Position numbers and translations under genes: made by a program
Source of the DNA: Thecamonas trahens ATCC 50062
Taxonomy: Eukaryota > Apusozoa > Apusomonadida > Apusomonadidae
Assembly (NCBI RefSeq): GCF_000142905.1
Contig: NW_013657662.1
Span: 375,328-439,327 of the forward strand
Reading direction: 5' to 3'
DNA: 64,000 nt
The notes under the pieces: model-generated
What the model saw: the letters and a program-made list of their open reading frames with translations, nothing else
What the model was told of the DNA's origin: nothing
The model's database searches: none
Part shown: one piece after another, positions 1 through 9,105 of the stretch
Layout of the letters: every line of letters starts with the position of its first letter
Numbering within the stretch: position 1 is the stretch's first letter

Positions 1-78
1 GGTATCAAGATCGAGATCGAGATCGAGATCAAGGTCGTCATAGTCTGTCGTCGCGCCAGACGACTCGGCGTCGGACAT
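1..78 (-). CDS. N-terminal fragment of an acidic protein, cut by the window edge
   Basis: Only the first 26 codons are visible, read from an ATG at 78. The peptide starts MSDAESSGATTDYDD and continues as an alternating Asp-Leu run encoded by a GATCTC repeat. Nothing in it identifies a family. The frame stays open to the window edge and codon choice matches the neighbours, so I take it as the start of a real gene whose body lies outside the window. Confidence 0.5.
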   Translation of the reverse strand, partial: MSDAESSGATTDYDDLDLDLDLDLDT

Positions 79-670
79 GGTAGGGGAGGAGGAGGCAGCG
101 AGGTGAAGCACTGGTCAGCTGCGAGCGCAGAGCAGAAAGTGCCAAGCGAACAATGCGGTGGCGAAAGGCAACAGAGGCGGACGTCTCACGAGACTGCAGG
201 GAAGGACCGAGTGCCAGTGATACTGGCTGACGAGGCAAGTGTGGAAGAGGCAAGTCGGCAGCCGCGGACAGAGGCTGCACCGTCTGGTTTTGGTCTCGAG
301 TCAGCGTGGGTCTTGGTCGGTTCGGCCGGCCGTTTGTGCGTTGCTTCGACTCCGTTGCTGGTGATGGTCTCCGGCCTGCTTTCTTTGCCGCTCAACGGCA
401 TGCCCGCTAGCAAGGCCAATTGCGACCATCGCGCGCAGGCTTCACCTTCCGTCGACAACGACATAGCATAGAAGGCTTCCATTGCCTGACAGCTCGTTGG
501 GCATGACCGGTGTCGCCGTGGGCGTGCCACCGAGGCCGATGTGACATCATCGCATGCGACGGAAGGCTGGTTGTCTGCTCGGTGCGGTCATTGGTGGCTG
601 TTTGTTATTCGCCTTGGCCAAGAGAGACACTCCACTTCCCTCCCTTTTATCTAACTCCCATCTAACAGCC
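79..670. other. Intergenic stretch, no supported gene
   Basis: About 590 bases between the edge gene and the coactosin-like gene. Open frames here have no recognisable protein features and are antisense to one another. The last 60 bases before 671 are pyrimidine-rich, consistent with a short 5' leader. I see no RNA gene or repeat. Confidence 0.5.
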
Positions 671-1780
671 ATGTGCGACGTCAGCAACCCCGCGATCTCT
701 GCTGCTGTGGATGATGTCAAGTCGGACGGCTCGGCCACCAACTGGTACGTGGGTGTGGTGGGCAGGAGGGCCCGTGGTCGGGGCTGTGTGCCGCTGCTGT
801 GGCATGCCTGAGCAGTTTTTGCCATTTCTTGCGAATTGGCCCCGCACGGCGGCATGCGGGAGGAAGGGGATGTCCATTGGGGGCGGTAGGAGGCTAGGAG
901 CGGAGGACAAACTCACCAAGAGGTGTGTGTGGAGGGAAATAGGCTTGCGCTCGGCTACGAGTCCAAGAAGAAGCTGCAGGTTGACGCCACCGGCGAGGGC
1001 GGGTACGACGAGCTCATGGCCTTCCTCACCGACGACAAGATCACGTACGCCCTGCTGCGGCTGACCGACGGCGACCAGGAGTCGCAGCGGATCAAGTTTG
1101 TGGCCATCACTTGGGTCGGCCAGAACGTTGGTGGCATGGCCCGCGGTCGGGTCACCGTCCACAAGCCCTCGGTCACCGAGGCCTTTGGCCAGTTCCACAT
1201 CGAGCTCCGCGCTGAGGAGAAGAACGAGTGCTCGGAGAAGATCATCCGCGCCAAGCTCAAGAAGGCCGGCGGCGCCGACTACGACACCGGCTCCAACAAG
1301 GGCGGCTACAAGTCGTCGGGAGGCTCGATCAAGAAGCGTGCGCTTGAGAACTACTCCAAGAAAGAGGCCGAGGGCAACATCGGCCCGGTTGTCTACGAGA
1401 CCAAGGCCCTGCCCAAGACCACTCCTGTCGATCTCTCCGGCCGCCCCATGGTTGCCCCGCCTTCCGAGGCCCGCAAGAACACCAAGGACACAATCCTTGA
1501 CCGCTCCAAGTTTGAGGGCCAGGCCGATCTGGGGACGACGACGACGACGACGACGACGACGTCCGCTGCTGCCGCCCCCGAGCCGCAGCCGGAGGCCGAG
1601 GCCGAGCCAGAGGCTGAGGTTGAGGCCGAGGTTGAGGCCGAGGCTGAGGCCGAGGCTGAGGCCGAGGCTGAGGCCGAGGTTGAGGTTGAGGCTGAGGCTG
1701 AGGTCGAGGCTGAGGCCGAGGTTGAGGCTGACGCTGAGGCCGCCGATGGTGAGGAGAATGCCGAGGAGGCAGACGAGTAG
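671..1780 (+). CDS. Coactosin-like ADF-H domain protein with acidic repeat tail
   Basis: Two exons: 671-744 and 943-1780, joined across a 198-nt intron (donor GTACGT, acceptor AAATAG) so that TG plus G makes the Trp of ATNW. The encoded protein is about 303 residues. Residues 1-140 match the coactosin type of ADF-homology domain: SDGSATNW, LRLTDGD, IKFVAITWVGQNV and AKLKKAGGADYD all have counterparts in human coactosin-like protein. Coactosins bind F-actin and antagonise capping. After the domain comes a basic Gly/Ser linker, a poly-Thr run encoded by an ACG repeat, then about 60 residues of nearly pure Ala-Glu-Val repeats. That acidic tail is absent from ordinary coactosins of about 140 residues. 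The start at 671 is chosen because MCDVSNPAISAAV aligns with the coactosin N terminus. Confidence 0.88.
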
Positions 1781-1843
1781 TTTGCTTCGCCTTGATGCTC
1801 CTGGCCCGGCGATGCTTTACATAAAGTAAGCAGGTGTTAGGAA

Positions 1844-3336
1844 CTACGCATGCTGGTCGTACTGCGAAGTGAAGGCGCGATTGACCTGCTTCATGTGTGC
1901 ACGGGCGACGCGGGCCGAGGGGAACAGCTGGGTGAGCTCAACGTAGGTGTCGCGGATGGTGGTTTTGGAAACACCAGCAAGGCCATGCTTGAGGGCAACA
2001 AGCGCGGCAAGCGCGGCGGCAGCAGATCGGTCGTGGCCGTCTGGGCAGTGGAAGAGGAGGCGGAGCGGAGGATCGTGGGCGGTGGCAGCAGCAAGCGAGT
2101 CGAGCAGTCGCGGGATGGCGCGCTCGAGAGCGTAGCGGTGCTTCTTGCCCACAGGCACGTTCAGGAAGAGCCACCCCGGCGGCGGATGCCCATCGCAGTC
2201 AGGATTTGCAAACTGTAGTTCACCAGGCGCGAGCTCGTCCGATACATTGACGACGAGCAAGCCTGGGGTCTCAGCCTCGAGAGCAGGCCAGAGCTCCTGT
2301 GGCAAATCCGAGGTGCGTGCGATATGCATGGCGGCCGCAGTCAGCGGCGAGGCGGTCGGCTCGATCTTAAAAACGGCAAGCCGTCCAAGTCTGCACACGA
2401 CGCCGGCGTGTCAAGGGCGAGGTCGAGAGCGTGTGTGGGGCGCGTCCACGGAGCCGCAAAGAGGGTAGCGATCTCGTCGAGCGAGCGGGCATTAGGGAGG
2501 GCTGGGAGCCGGGCATGGAACGACTCGGCGTTGAGTCCGGGCGGGGCCCAGAGCTCTTCGTCGTCGGCGGCACCTTGGATAAAAGTGTAGGTGGTGGAGA
2601 ACGAGAGCGAGCTCGGCGTCAGCGCCGTAGCCCGCAACTCTTCGCGGGGCGCAGAGGCCGAGACGCAGATGATGGGGATGAACGGGAGGGTGGCTGGATG
2701 GGTGAGAGCGGGCCACTCGGAGAGGTTGCGGTGTGTCTGAGCAACCCAAAGAACTCGCAGCGGCTTGTGCGCGAGGGCGGTTGTGAGTTGCGAGAGGTCG
2801 GCGGCGGCGGCAAGGGCATCGGCGGCCGGCGCGACACAGGCGGCCATGTCGTGGGCCTCGGATGCCGGAATAGCTGGCGGCGTGTGGAGAGCGGCGTGGG
2901 AGTTGGCGGCAGGATCCCAGCCGGCGGCGCGATTGAGGACGGCGGCCCAGAGCGGGACGGTTTTGGAGAGAGCGTCAGGTAGTGGCTTGCCGCGGCGTGT
3001 GGCGTCGACGATGAGGGCAGCGCCGGCGGCAGCGGCCTCGATGGCGACGTGGGCATTGAGCCTCCGGAGTGAGAAGGCCCACTGGCCAGTGTGGCCGTCG
3101 GTTGACTTGAAGTAGCATGTCGGCGCGCCCTGCGGCGCGTACCAGGCGCCGCAGCGGAGGTTGGCAAAGACCGGCGTGCCGTGTGGGGCGAGTTCTGCCA
3201 CAGCGGCCACCCAGTCGGCGTCTGCGGCGATGGACAGGATGCGAGCAGCAAGCGAGTGGTCGGCCGAGTGGAGGCGGCGGAGGGTGGTGGAGAGCGAGGG
3301 TGTTGCAGCGGTAGCGGCGGGGGCGGAGGCGGCCAT
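1844..3336 (-). CDS. RIT1: Initiator tRNA phosphoribosyltransferase, Rit1 family (frame broken)
   Basis: Rit1 transfers a 2'-O-ribosyl phosphate to A64 of initiator tRNA, keeping it out of elongation. The first frame runs from ATG 3336 and carries the family signatures ANLRCGAWYAP, FKSTDGHTGQW, FSLRRLN and DATRRGKPLPDALSKTVP. The C-terminal DUSP-like domain lies in a different frame (about 2370 down to 1844) and contains LFHCPDGHDRS, a phosphatase-type P-loop. The frames meet at a run of five A on the plus strand (2369-2373); one more base there would restore continuity. A homopolymer error is the simplest explanation. A tiny intron is less likely because I see no good splice sites. Full length would be about 490 residues, normal for the family. 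Divergent from the small gene at 3485. Confidence 0.85.
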
Positions 3337-3484
3337 GACTCCTGTCGCCGGGAGAGTAGGTGGGAGAGGGGTGAGGGGACTCGGCTGGGGCTAGCGCACA
3401 CGCCTCTCGCAGGACCTCGGACCAACGAGCCAGAGGGCGAGACACGACCAAGGAGTTGGCTGCAGACTGCATAGGCTGGCAGAG

Positions 3485-3763
3485 ATGGGCGAGAGCAGCG
3501 AGGTGGCGGCGTGCCTGGGGCAGCTCGAGAAGGTTCTCGAGTACCTGGCCGAGCCGGCCGACGCAGAAGCCGGCGCAAAGGTCATGGCCTTTCTCGCTGC
3601 GCATGGGCAGGCGGGCAAGACCGAGGTCGGAGGCGGGGGAGGGGCTAGCGGGAGTGTGGCGGGTGGAAAGCGCAAGGTCAAGGTCGAAGGCGGCGGAGCA
3701 AGCCGAGGCGGAGGCAGCAGCGAGGCGCCGTCGGCCAAGCGGGCCAAGCCGCTGGACGGGTGA
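3485..3763 (+). CDS. Small protein with basic nuclear-type tail, unrecognised
   Basis: 92 codons from ATG 3485 to TGA. Residues 1-42 are predicted helical (GESSEVAACLGQLEKVLEYL and on), followed by a Gly/Ser-rich linker and two basic clusters, GGKRKVKVEGG and SAKRAKPLDG, which resemble nuclear localisation signals. It is head-to-head with RIT1 (148 bases between ATGs) and convergent with the CD36-family gene 65 bases downstream. A protein at 55572-56346 ends in a similar KRTKPLD. I do not recognise a family; position and codon use favour a real gene. Confidence 0.5.
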   Translation: MGESSEVAACLGQLEKVLEYLAEPADAEAGAKVMAFLAAHGQAGKTEVGGGGGASGSVAGGKRKVKVEGGGASRGGGSSEAPSAKRAKPLDG

Positions 3764-3828
3764 TCATGGTTATTAACTTTAGAGGCCAAAGGCTCGACAT
3801 CCATTGGGGTGGGAAAAGAGGGCAGGCA

Positions 3829-5904
3829 CTAGCGGAAGCCCTCCATAAGAGCGGCATCTTCGCGCTTTCCGGCTGGGCCGGATGCGGCGGCGGCGTCGAG
3901 GTCATCGTAGCCGCCCGAGGGCACGCCCGAGCCGCAAGCTGGGCGGAAGGCAAGGTAGGCAGCGAGGGCGAGGCTGAGGATGCCGAGGGTGAGGCCGATA
4001 CCAAATCCGACCTTTGCTCCGATGAGGGCGGCACGGATGGTGCGCTTGAACGAGTCTGCGTCCGAGTCGGAGATGATACCGTCGCGGTGGATGGCGAGGA
4101 GTGGCCAAACGCCCGAGGCGGCGTGCGGGAAGAAGACCTGTGTCAGGTTCGAGTTGATGCGGGTGTTGATCTGAAGCTTGAGTGAGGCCCGGAAGGCGAC
4201 GCCGGTCATGGGCTCGACGTCGAGAAAGGTTGAGTCGCGGCCGTAGTCGGGAGTGAGGCCGGCGGCGCGGGCCAGTTCGGGGTCGGCGTTGAGAAAGAAT
4301 GGCTTTGAGATCTCAAGCGGGATGCCGTGGGAAATGGGCTCGATGTTGAAGAGACCGTAAACAGGCGAGACATACTGCTCGTTCGGTTGCAACTCTGCAG
4401 GATTGAGCCGGTACTCGAAGACCTCGATGCCCTTGACCTTGGTATCGCGGACGTGGAGGATCTGCAGCGGACGCTGGATCTCCGAGACAAAGACCTCAAG
4501 CGGCTGCGGTGGTCGGATGTCGGGACCGAACGAGTGGCCGTTGGTCCCGCGGACCGGGCCAGGCGGGGTGTATGCAGAAACCTCGGTGAGACCGTTCCAC
4601 TGCAGGTAGGTGTTGAGCGCAGCGAGGTTGCCCTTGCCGGTGGCGGTGATGGTGTCGCGCTTGGTGGCGCGGGTGATGTTGGCCGATGTGTCGTTGAACT
4701 GGAGATGGGCGAGGTGGGCGATAGACGGGTCGAGAGCAGCAAGGAGCGGGTCCTCGTACTGCCACAGCCACTGCTCGACGGTGTGGGTGACGATGAGGCC
4801 GGTGCCGCGGCCTCCCTGGAAGAAGACCTGCTCGGCAAAGTCGAGGCCGCGAACGAGAATGAGGTGCTCAAAGTAGGCGGCGAGGGTGAGGACATTGTCC
4901 GGGGTGCCGAGCTCGGGCCACTTGGCGAGGATGGAGCCGATGTCCTGGCGGGCGAGGAGGCCAAGGAAGGTGGTCACAGCGGTTTCGTCTGAGATGAGGC
5001 CCGAGGCGCCAAAGAGGAGCGAATGGGTGGCGGCGAGGTCGAGCGAGATGTTGCGGACAGGCGGGGCGCGGAGCTCGAGAGAGGGCAGCGATGGGAGGTT
5101 GGCGCCGGTGATGCCGAGCGAGCCCCACTGGATCATGGCGGCGGTGGTGTTGTCCGCGTTGCCGAGGTGGCCGCCGATCTCGGAGAGTGTGATCGAAAGG
5201 AGGGTGGGCAGGAAGCCGTAGAGGAGGTTCTTCTCAGAACCGGCCTTGTTGACTGCGGCCTGGTAGAAGGGAAAGTAGTTGGTGAGGAGAACCTTGTCGA
5301 GCTGATCGTAGATGGACTGTTCCGGCACAAACGAGTACTGCGACATCTCCTTGAACGAGACCCGAGCGCCGCCATCGAGGAACTTGGGGTCAAGCTTGAC
5401 TGTGTTGCGGCGGTAGACAAACGGGCCGACGGGCTCAAAGACCGGCGCCGCGCCGGCCAGTACGTCGGGTGCGTTCGTCAGGTTGAAGAAGGTGTACGAC
5501 TGGAGCTCCGAGTTGCCCGAGTGGTAGGACGAGACCCAGTTGTCATAGCCAGACGAGTTGGGCGAGTCGATGACCACCGCATCCTGTGTGACGAGGGTGG
5601 GTGGGTGGGGGAGGGGAGGGGGGAAGTACGTGAGTGTGAGTGTGGGTGGCGGGGAGAAGGGAGAGGGTGGTTTGGTGGTGGAGGTGGCGGCGGGAGCGAG
5701 TGAGTCACGCGGCACGTCGTCAGCATGGGCCGGAGGACTGGGGACAGGAGGCAAGCGGCAGTCACCGGGGGGACTTACGTTGATCTTCTTCTGGACGAGG
5801 TAGGGGATGAGGAGGTAGACAGTGGTGGCAGCAGCAATGAGCAGGAGTCCGGCCACGCATGCGGTGATGCCGACAGCCTTGCGGCGAGTCTGCAGAATGT
5901 GCAT
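3829..5904 (-). CDS. CD36 / LIMP-2 class B scavenger receptor family protein
   Basis: Two exons: 5904-5779 and 5583-3829, with a 195-nt intron (GTAAGT...CACACAG) whose length is divisible by three. The product is 626 residues. Topology is typical of CD36: a short cytosolic N terminus, TM1 at about residues 12-36, a large lumenal or extracellular domain, and TM2 near residues 560-585 (VGFGIGLTLGILSLALAAYL) with a short tail. Family features include YTFFNLTNAPDVL, FEPVGPFVYRRNTVKLD and many N-X-S/T sites. Members act as lipid or lysosomal-enzyme receptors and membrane transporters at the cell surface or lysosome. Ligand and location cannot be read from the sequence. The tail DDLDAAAASGPAGKREDAALMEGF could carry sorting information (inference). 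Confidence 0.9.
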   Translation of the reverse strand: MHILQTRRKAVGITACVAGLLLIAAATTVYLLIPYLVQKKINVSPPGDCRLPPVPSPPAHADDVPRDSLAPAATSTTKPPSPFSPPPTLTLTYFPPPLPHPPTLVTQDAVVIDSPNSSGYDNWVSSYHSGNSELQSYTFFNLTNAPDVLAGAAPVFEPVGPFVYRRNTVKLDPKFLDGGARVSFKEMSQYSFVPEQSIYDQLDKVLLTNYFPFYQAAVNKAGSEKNLLYGFLPTLLSITLSEIGGHLGNADNTTAAMIQWGSLGITGANLPSLPSLELRAPPVRNISLDLAATHSLLFGASGLISDETAVTTFLGLLARQDIGSILAKWPELGTPDNVLTLAAYFEHLILVRGLDFAEQVFFQGGRGTGLIVTHTVEQWLWQYEDPLLAALDPSIAHLAHLQFNDTSANITRATKRDTITATGKGNLAALNTYLQWNGLTEVSAYTPPGPVRGTNGHSFGPDIRPPQPLEVFVSEIQRPLQILHVRDTKVKGIEVFEYRLNPAELQPNEQYVSPVYGLFNIEPISHGIPLEISKPFFLNADPELARAAGLTPDYGRDSTFLDVEPMTGVAFRASLKLQINTRINSNLTQVFFPHAASGVWPLLAIHRDGIISDSDADSFKRTIRAALIGAKVGFGIGLTLGILSLALAAYLAFRPACGSGVPSGGYDDLDAAAASGPAGKREDAALMEGFR

Positions 5905-6074
5905 GTGTCCGAAGTGAGGTGCCGGCGAAAGCGGCCTGGCCGCGGGCCCACCGGGCGGGAGGGATTTCGGCTAGTGGCAGGGCGGAGTGATGCGTCCAGC
6001 ACGCTGGAGGGGGGGGTGGGAGGGAGGGGCTGTATCGTCAGCTTTTATCGGTGTGCTGTCGCCAGGGTGAGGAT

Positions 6075-6898
6075 TTAGCGCTTCGAGTTGGCAAGGCCAT
6101 CGGTAGTGGTGGCCCGGGCGTAGGCCCAGAGGAGGAAGGGGAAGACGAGGGTGGCAACAGCCGCACCCAGGAACTTGCCAAAGACCTCGTAGTTGCCGCC
6201 GTGGATCTTGCGGAAGAGCTGGAGCGAGTTGACCGGGAGCTCGCCGAGCGCCGAGGTGACGGCGTACTTGACATCGGCGCCACGGGTAGGGCGGTAAGAG
6301 AGGCGGGCGCCGCCGATGGGGATGACACCCTCAAACTTGGGCACGACCACGTAGGTATGGGTGAGGTTGGCGCCGGCGGGGAGGACGGGCCACGAGACAG
6401 ACGGGAGGCCGACCTTGAGCTCGAACAGCTCGTCGTTGTGCTCGACATCGTCAAGCTTGATGTCGTACGCCGTGCTGCGGATGCGAGAAGCGAGAGTGTC
6501 GGGTGGCGGTGAGAGGGTGAGTGGGGGGGGGGGGGGGAGGGGGGTGGTGAGGGATGTGGGGGGATGGAAAGACGGGAGCGCAGGGAGCGAGAGGCAGGGA
6601 AGACCAAGAGAGCTAAGCAGAGCAGAGCTGGGCAGTAGGTGTGGCGCAGGGGCGGTAGGGCGCGAGAACGGGCTTGGCCAGCAGCGGTGTGGGCAGACAA
6701 AAAAAGAGGGGGGAGGATCGGGCGGTCGGCGACGTACCTGGAGCCGACGTTGAAGACGGTAAACTGGATGGTCATGTCGCGGTCCTTGACGACGGTGGAG
6801 GAGAGAATGTCCTTGCGGGCAAGGAGCTGAGCACCCTCGCCGGCAGCGAGAGCGCAGAGAGCGGCGAGCACCACGAGGCCGACAACGACAAACTTCAT
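6075..6898 (-). CDS. SSR2: Translocon-associated protein subunit beta (TRAP-beta, SSR2)
   Basis: Two exons, 6898-6738 and 6474-6075, separated by a 263-nt intron (GTACGT...ATCCGCAG) that contains a long C tract on the coding strand. Splicing creates NVGSS plus TAYDIKL, matching the NVGSSAALDVEL region of animal TRAP-beta. The product is 186 residues, the normal size. It has an N-terminal signal peptide (KFVVVGLVVLAALCALAAG), a lumenal beta-sandwich with one N-glycosylation site (NLTHTYVVVPK), and a single TM (about 150-172) followed by a short basic cytosolic end NSKR. TRAP-beta is part of the complex beside Sec61 in the ER membrane and helps signal-dependent translocation. Confidence 0.93.
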
Positions 6899-7165
6899 GG
6901 TCGAGTGAGGCAGCGAGGTGTGGCCGGTCGTCGTCGGAGAGGGCGAGCTCGGGCAAGGTGGCCGGTCGCCAGTCTGGTGGCACCGGTTGACGAAATGCGT
7001 CTGCTGACCAGACTCGTGTCGGATTGCTGGATTATTGAAAGTTTATTTTGGCGATGGCTTGCGGCGGGCGGCGGACGGCCGTTGGCGACACGAGCACCGG
7101 CAGCGGGTTTGTGCTTCTGGCCTCGTAGCGGCACACCGCACTGACGACAGCGACAGAGACGAAGG

Positions 7166-9043
7166 ATGGCGAGCACTCGGCGGTCGACTCGGGTGCCGTT
7201 CCTCCCGGGGAACTCGTTCACGGACCCGTCAAAGAAGCGGTTCCACAAGTCGCAGGCGCTACAGTTTACCATGGGCGGGGCGGTGCGTGTGGTGGACGAC
7301 AGCAAGCCCAAGATCGGCGGCGAGCCGACGACGGCGAGCATTGCATCTGCGCGTGCGCGGGCCGGCACGTCTGCGGCGTTGTACCCAACAAGCGGAGCTG
7401 GGAACGGTGAGGCGCTGCCTGCGTGGGTGGCGTTTGACCGGCAGGTCCTTGCGTTTGACGGTTACTTTATGGAGGGCGTGACCGAGGCGCGGCACGAGGC
7501 GTACCGGGTGCGGCCGGTCAAAGTCTTCTTCTACCTGGCGGACGACACGCTGCAGATTGTGGAGCCCAAGGTGGGCAACTCGGGCCTCCCGCAGGGCACG
7601 CTTGTGCGGCGGCACAAGGTGCCGCTTGGCGAGCCTGCGGACGGGCGTTTCTACACAGTCGGCGATCTCAACGTGGGGATGGACATTGTGGTGTACGCCA
7701 AGACGTTCCGGCTCACCGGCGCCGACGGCTTTACGCGCGACTTTCTGGGCAAGCTCGGCATTGAGGTGCCTGTTGACGAGGGAGTGCCTGCGGATCCGTA
7801 CATGAGCCATCGGCGGGCGGTTACTGACGGCGCGCACTCGGTGGTAGGCGGGAGCGCGAGTCTCGGCACATCGATCGACGGGGCGGTCAAGGTGCGGTCC
7901 AACCTCCGGCAATTCCTGGAGAACGACCGCAAGGTCCTGCGGTTTTTCTGCATTTGGGATGACACGCCGTCGATGTATGGCGACGAACGGCTGATGGTGC
8001 TCAACTACTACCTGGCGACCGACAAGGTCGAGGTCCGTGAGCAGATTCCGCAGAACTCGGGCCGCGATCCGGTGCCGCAGTTTATGAAGGCCTCGCGGCT
8101 GCCCAAGATTCCGCTCGGCCTCCCGCCAGTCGGCTCTGCGCGGGCGGAGCACGACCCGGCGCTGTACTACACGCCGGCAGACTTTCACATCGGCGAGGTT
8201 ATCAACGTGTACGGGCGGCCGATGAAGATCTATGATATGGACTCGTTTACTCGCTCGTGGTACTCGGAGAACTTTGGCCTGAGCGCGGCCGACATGGCGC
8301 CGTTGCCGCCGCCCAACTCGGGGCGGACCGGCGTGGTGCTGGAGCGCGAGATCCCGCCGCCGACCGGCTACGGCTCGGAAGCCGACTCGCTGGCGTGCAT
8401 GCACTCACTCATGCCGCGCCCGCCGCGGCGCGACATGGCCAAGATGCGAGCCAACGAGGGCAAGGCTCTCCGCTTTGCCGCGCAGTTTGTCGACCCGTCG
8501 CGCGTCGATCGCGACCGGCGCTTTGTCGTCTCGTTCCACCTCGCCAACGACACCGTCTCAGTCTTTGAGCCGCCGGTTCGCAACTCGGGCCGGCTCGGTG
8601 GCAAGTTTATCGAGCGCGACGAGGCCAAGAAGCCCGACGGCTCGCCGTACACGCCGGCCGACTTTTTCGTCGGCGCCGTTGTCTCGGTCCGCTCCTTCCG
8701 CTTCCTCCTCATCGACGCCGACGAGTTTGCCCTCTCGTACATGGAGGAGCGCCCGGCCGAGTTCCCGCACTCGTCGCTTCCGCACGTCATCGACAACGTC
8801 ATCTCGCAGCTTGTTGCCGGCGAGGTTCCACCCGACTCGGTCATTGCCGCCTTTTCCTCGTCGGCTGCCGGCCGGAACTCGGTCGAGCCGGCCGTCTTCC
8901 AGGCATGCCTTGCCGAGCTTGGCATCAAGCTGGGTGGGCAGGAGCTGCTCACGCTCATGCGCTCGTTTGATCCCAACGGGGAGGCCCGCATCCAGTACGG
9001 CCTCTTCCTCGACGCTATCGGCATCGGCCAGGCTCAGGGCTAG
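7166..9043 (+). CDS. EFHC1: EFHC1/Rib72-type DM10-domain ciliary protein
   Basis: An uninterrupted frame of 625 codons. Three DM10 domains are visible at about residues 85-195, 245-365 and 425-530, each with the pattern in which a phenylalanine-rich strand is followed by YLADDTLQIVEPKVGNSG, YLATDKVEVREQIPQNSG or HLANDTVSVFEPPVRNSG. A C-terminal EF-hand-like region (about 570-620, with the loop DPNGEARIQYG) follows. This order and length are those of EFHC1/EFHC2 and Chlamydomonas Rib72, microtubule inner proteins of axonemal doublets. The N terminus FLPGNSFTDPSKKRFHKSQ is also family-like. Its presence implies a motile cilium. The stop is 62 bases from that of the convergent aminotransferase gene. 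Confidence 0.93.
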   Translation: MASTRRSTRVPFLPGNSFTDPSKKRFHKSQALQFTMGGAVRVVDDSKPKIGGEPTTASIASARARAGTSAALYPTSGAGNGEALPAWVAFDRQVLAFDGYFMEGVTEARHEAYRVRPVKVFFYLADDTLQIVEPKVGNSGLPQGTLVRRHKVPLGEPADGRFYTVGDLNVGMDIVVYAKTFRLTGADGFTRDFLGKLGIEVPVDEGVPADPYMSHRRAVTDGAHSVVGGSASLGTSIDGAVKVRSNLRQFLENDRKVLRFFCIWDDTPSMYGDERLMVLNYYLATDKVEVREQIPQNSGRDPVPQFMKASRLPKIPLGLPPVGSARAEHDPALYYTPADFHIGEVINVYGRPMKIYDMDSFTRSWYSENFGLSAADMAPLPPPNSGRTGVVLEREIPPPTGYGSEADSLACMHSLMPRPPRRDMAKMRANEGKALRFAAQFVDPSRVDRDRRFVVSFHLANDTVSVFEPPVRNSGRLGGKFIERDEAKKPDGSPYTPADFFVGAVVSVRSFRFLLIDADEFALSYMEERPAEFPHSSLPHVIDNVISQLVAGEVPPDSVIAAFSSSAAGRNSVEPAVFQACLAELGIKLGGQELLTLMRSFDPNGEARIQYGLFLDAIGIGQAQG

Positions 9044-9105
9044 CCGAGCCCTTTGCTCATTGATTGAAGTTTGTTCACATGGCGTGTGCCGCCAGCCGGC
9101 GTAGC

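Noticed and set aside
103-855. Several open frames on both strands before the coactosin gene
   Set aside because: No domains, mutually overlapping, and the coactosin exon structure accounts for the right-hand part.
7259-8404. Long minus-strand frame antisense to EFHC1
   Set aside because: It is the mirror of a strongly supported DM10-domain gene in high-GC DNA; the protein is Arg/His-rich nonsense.
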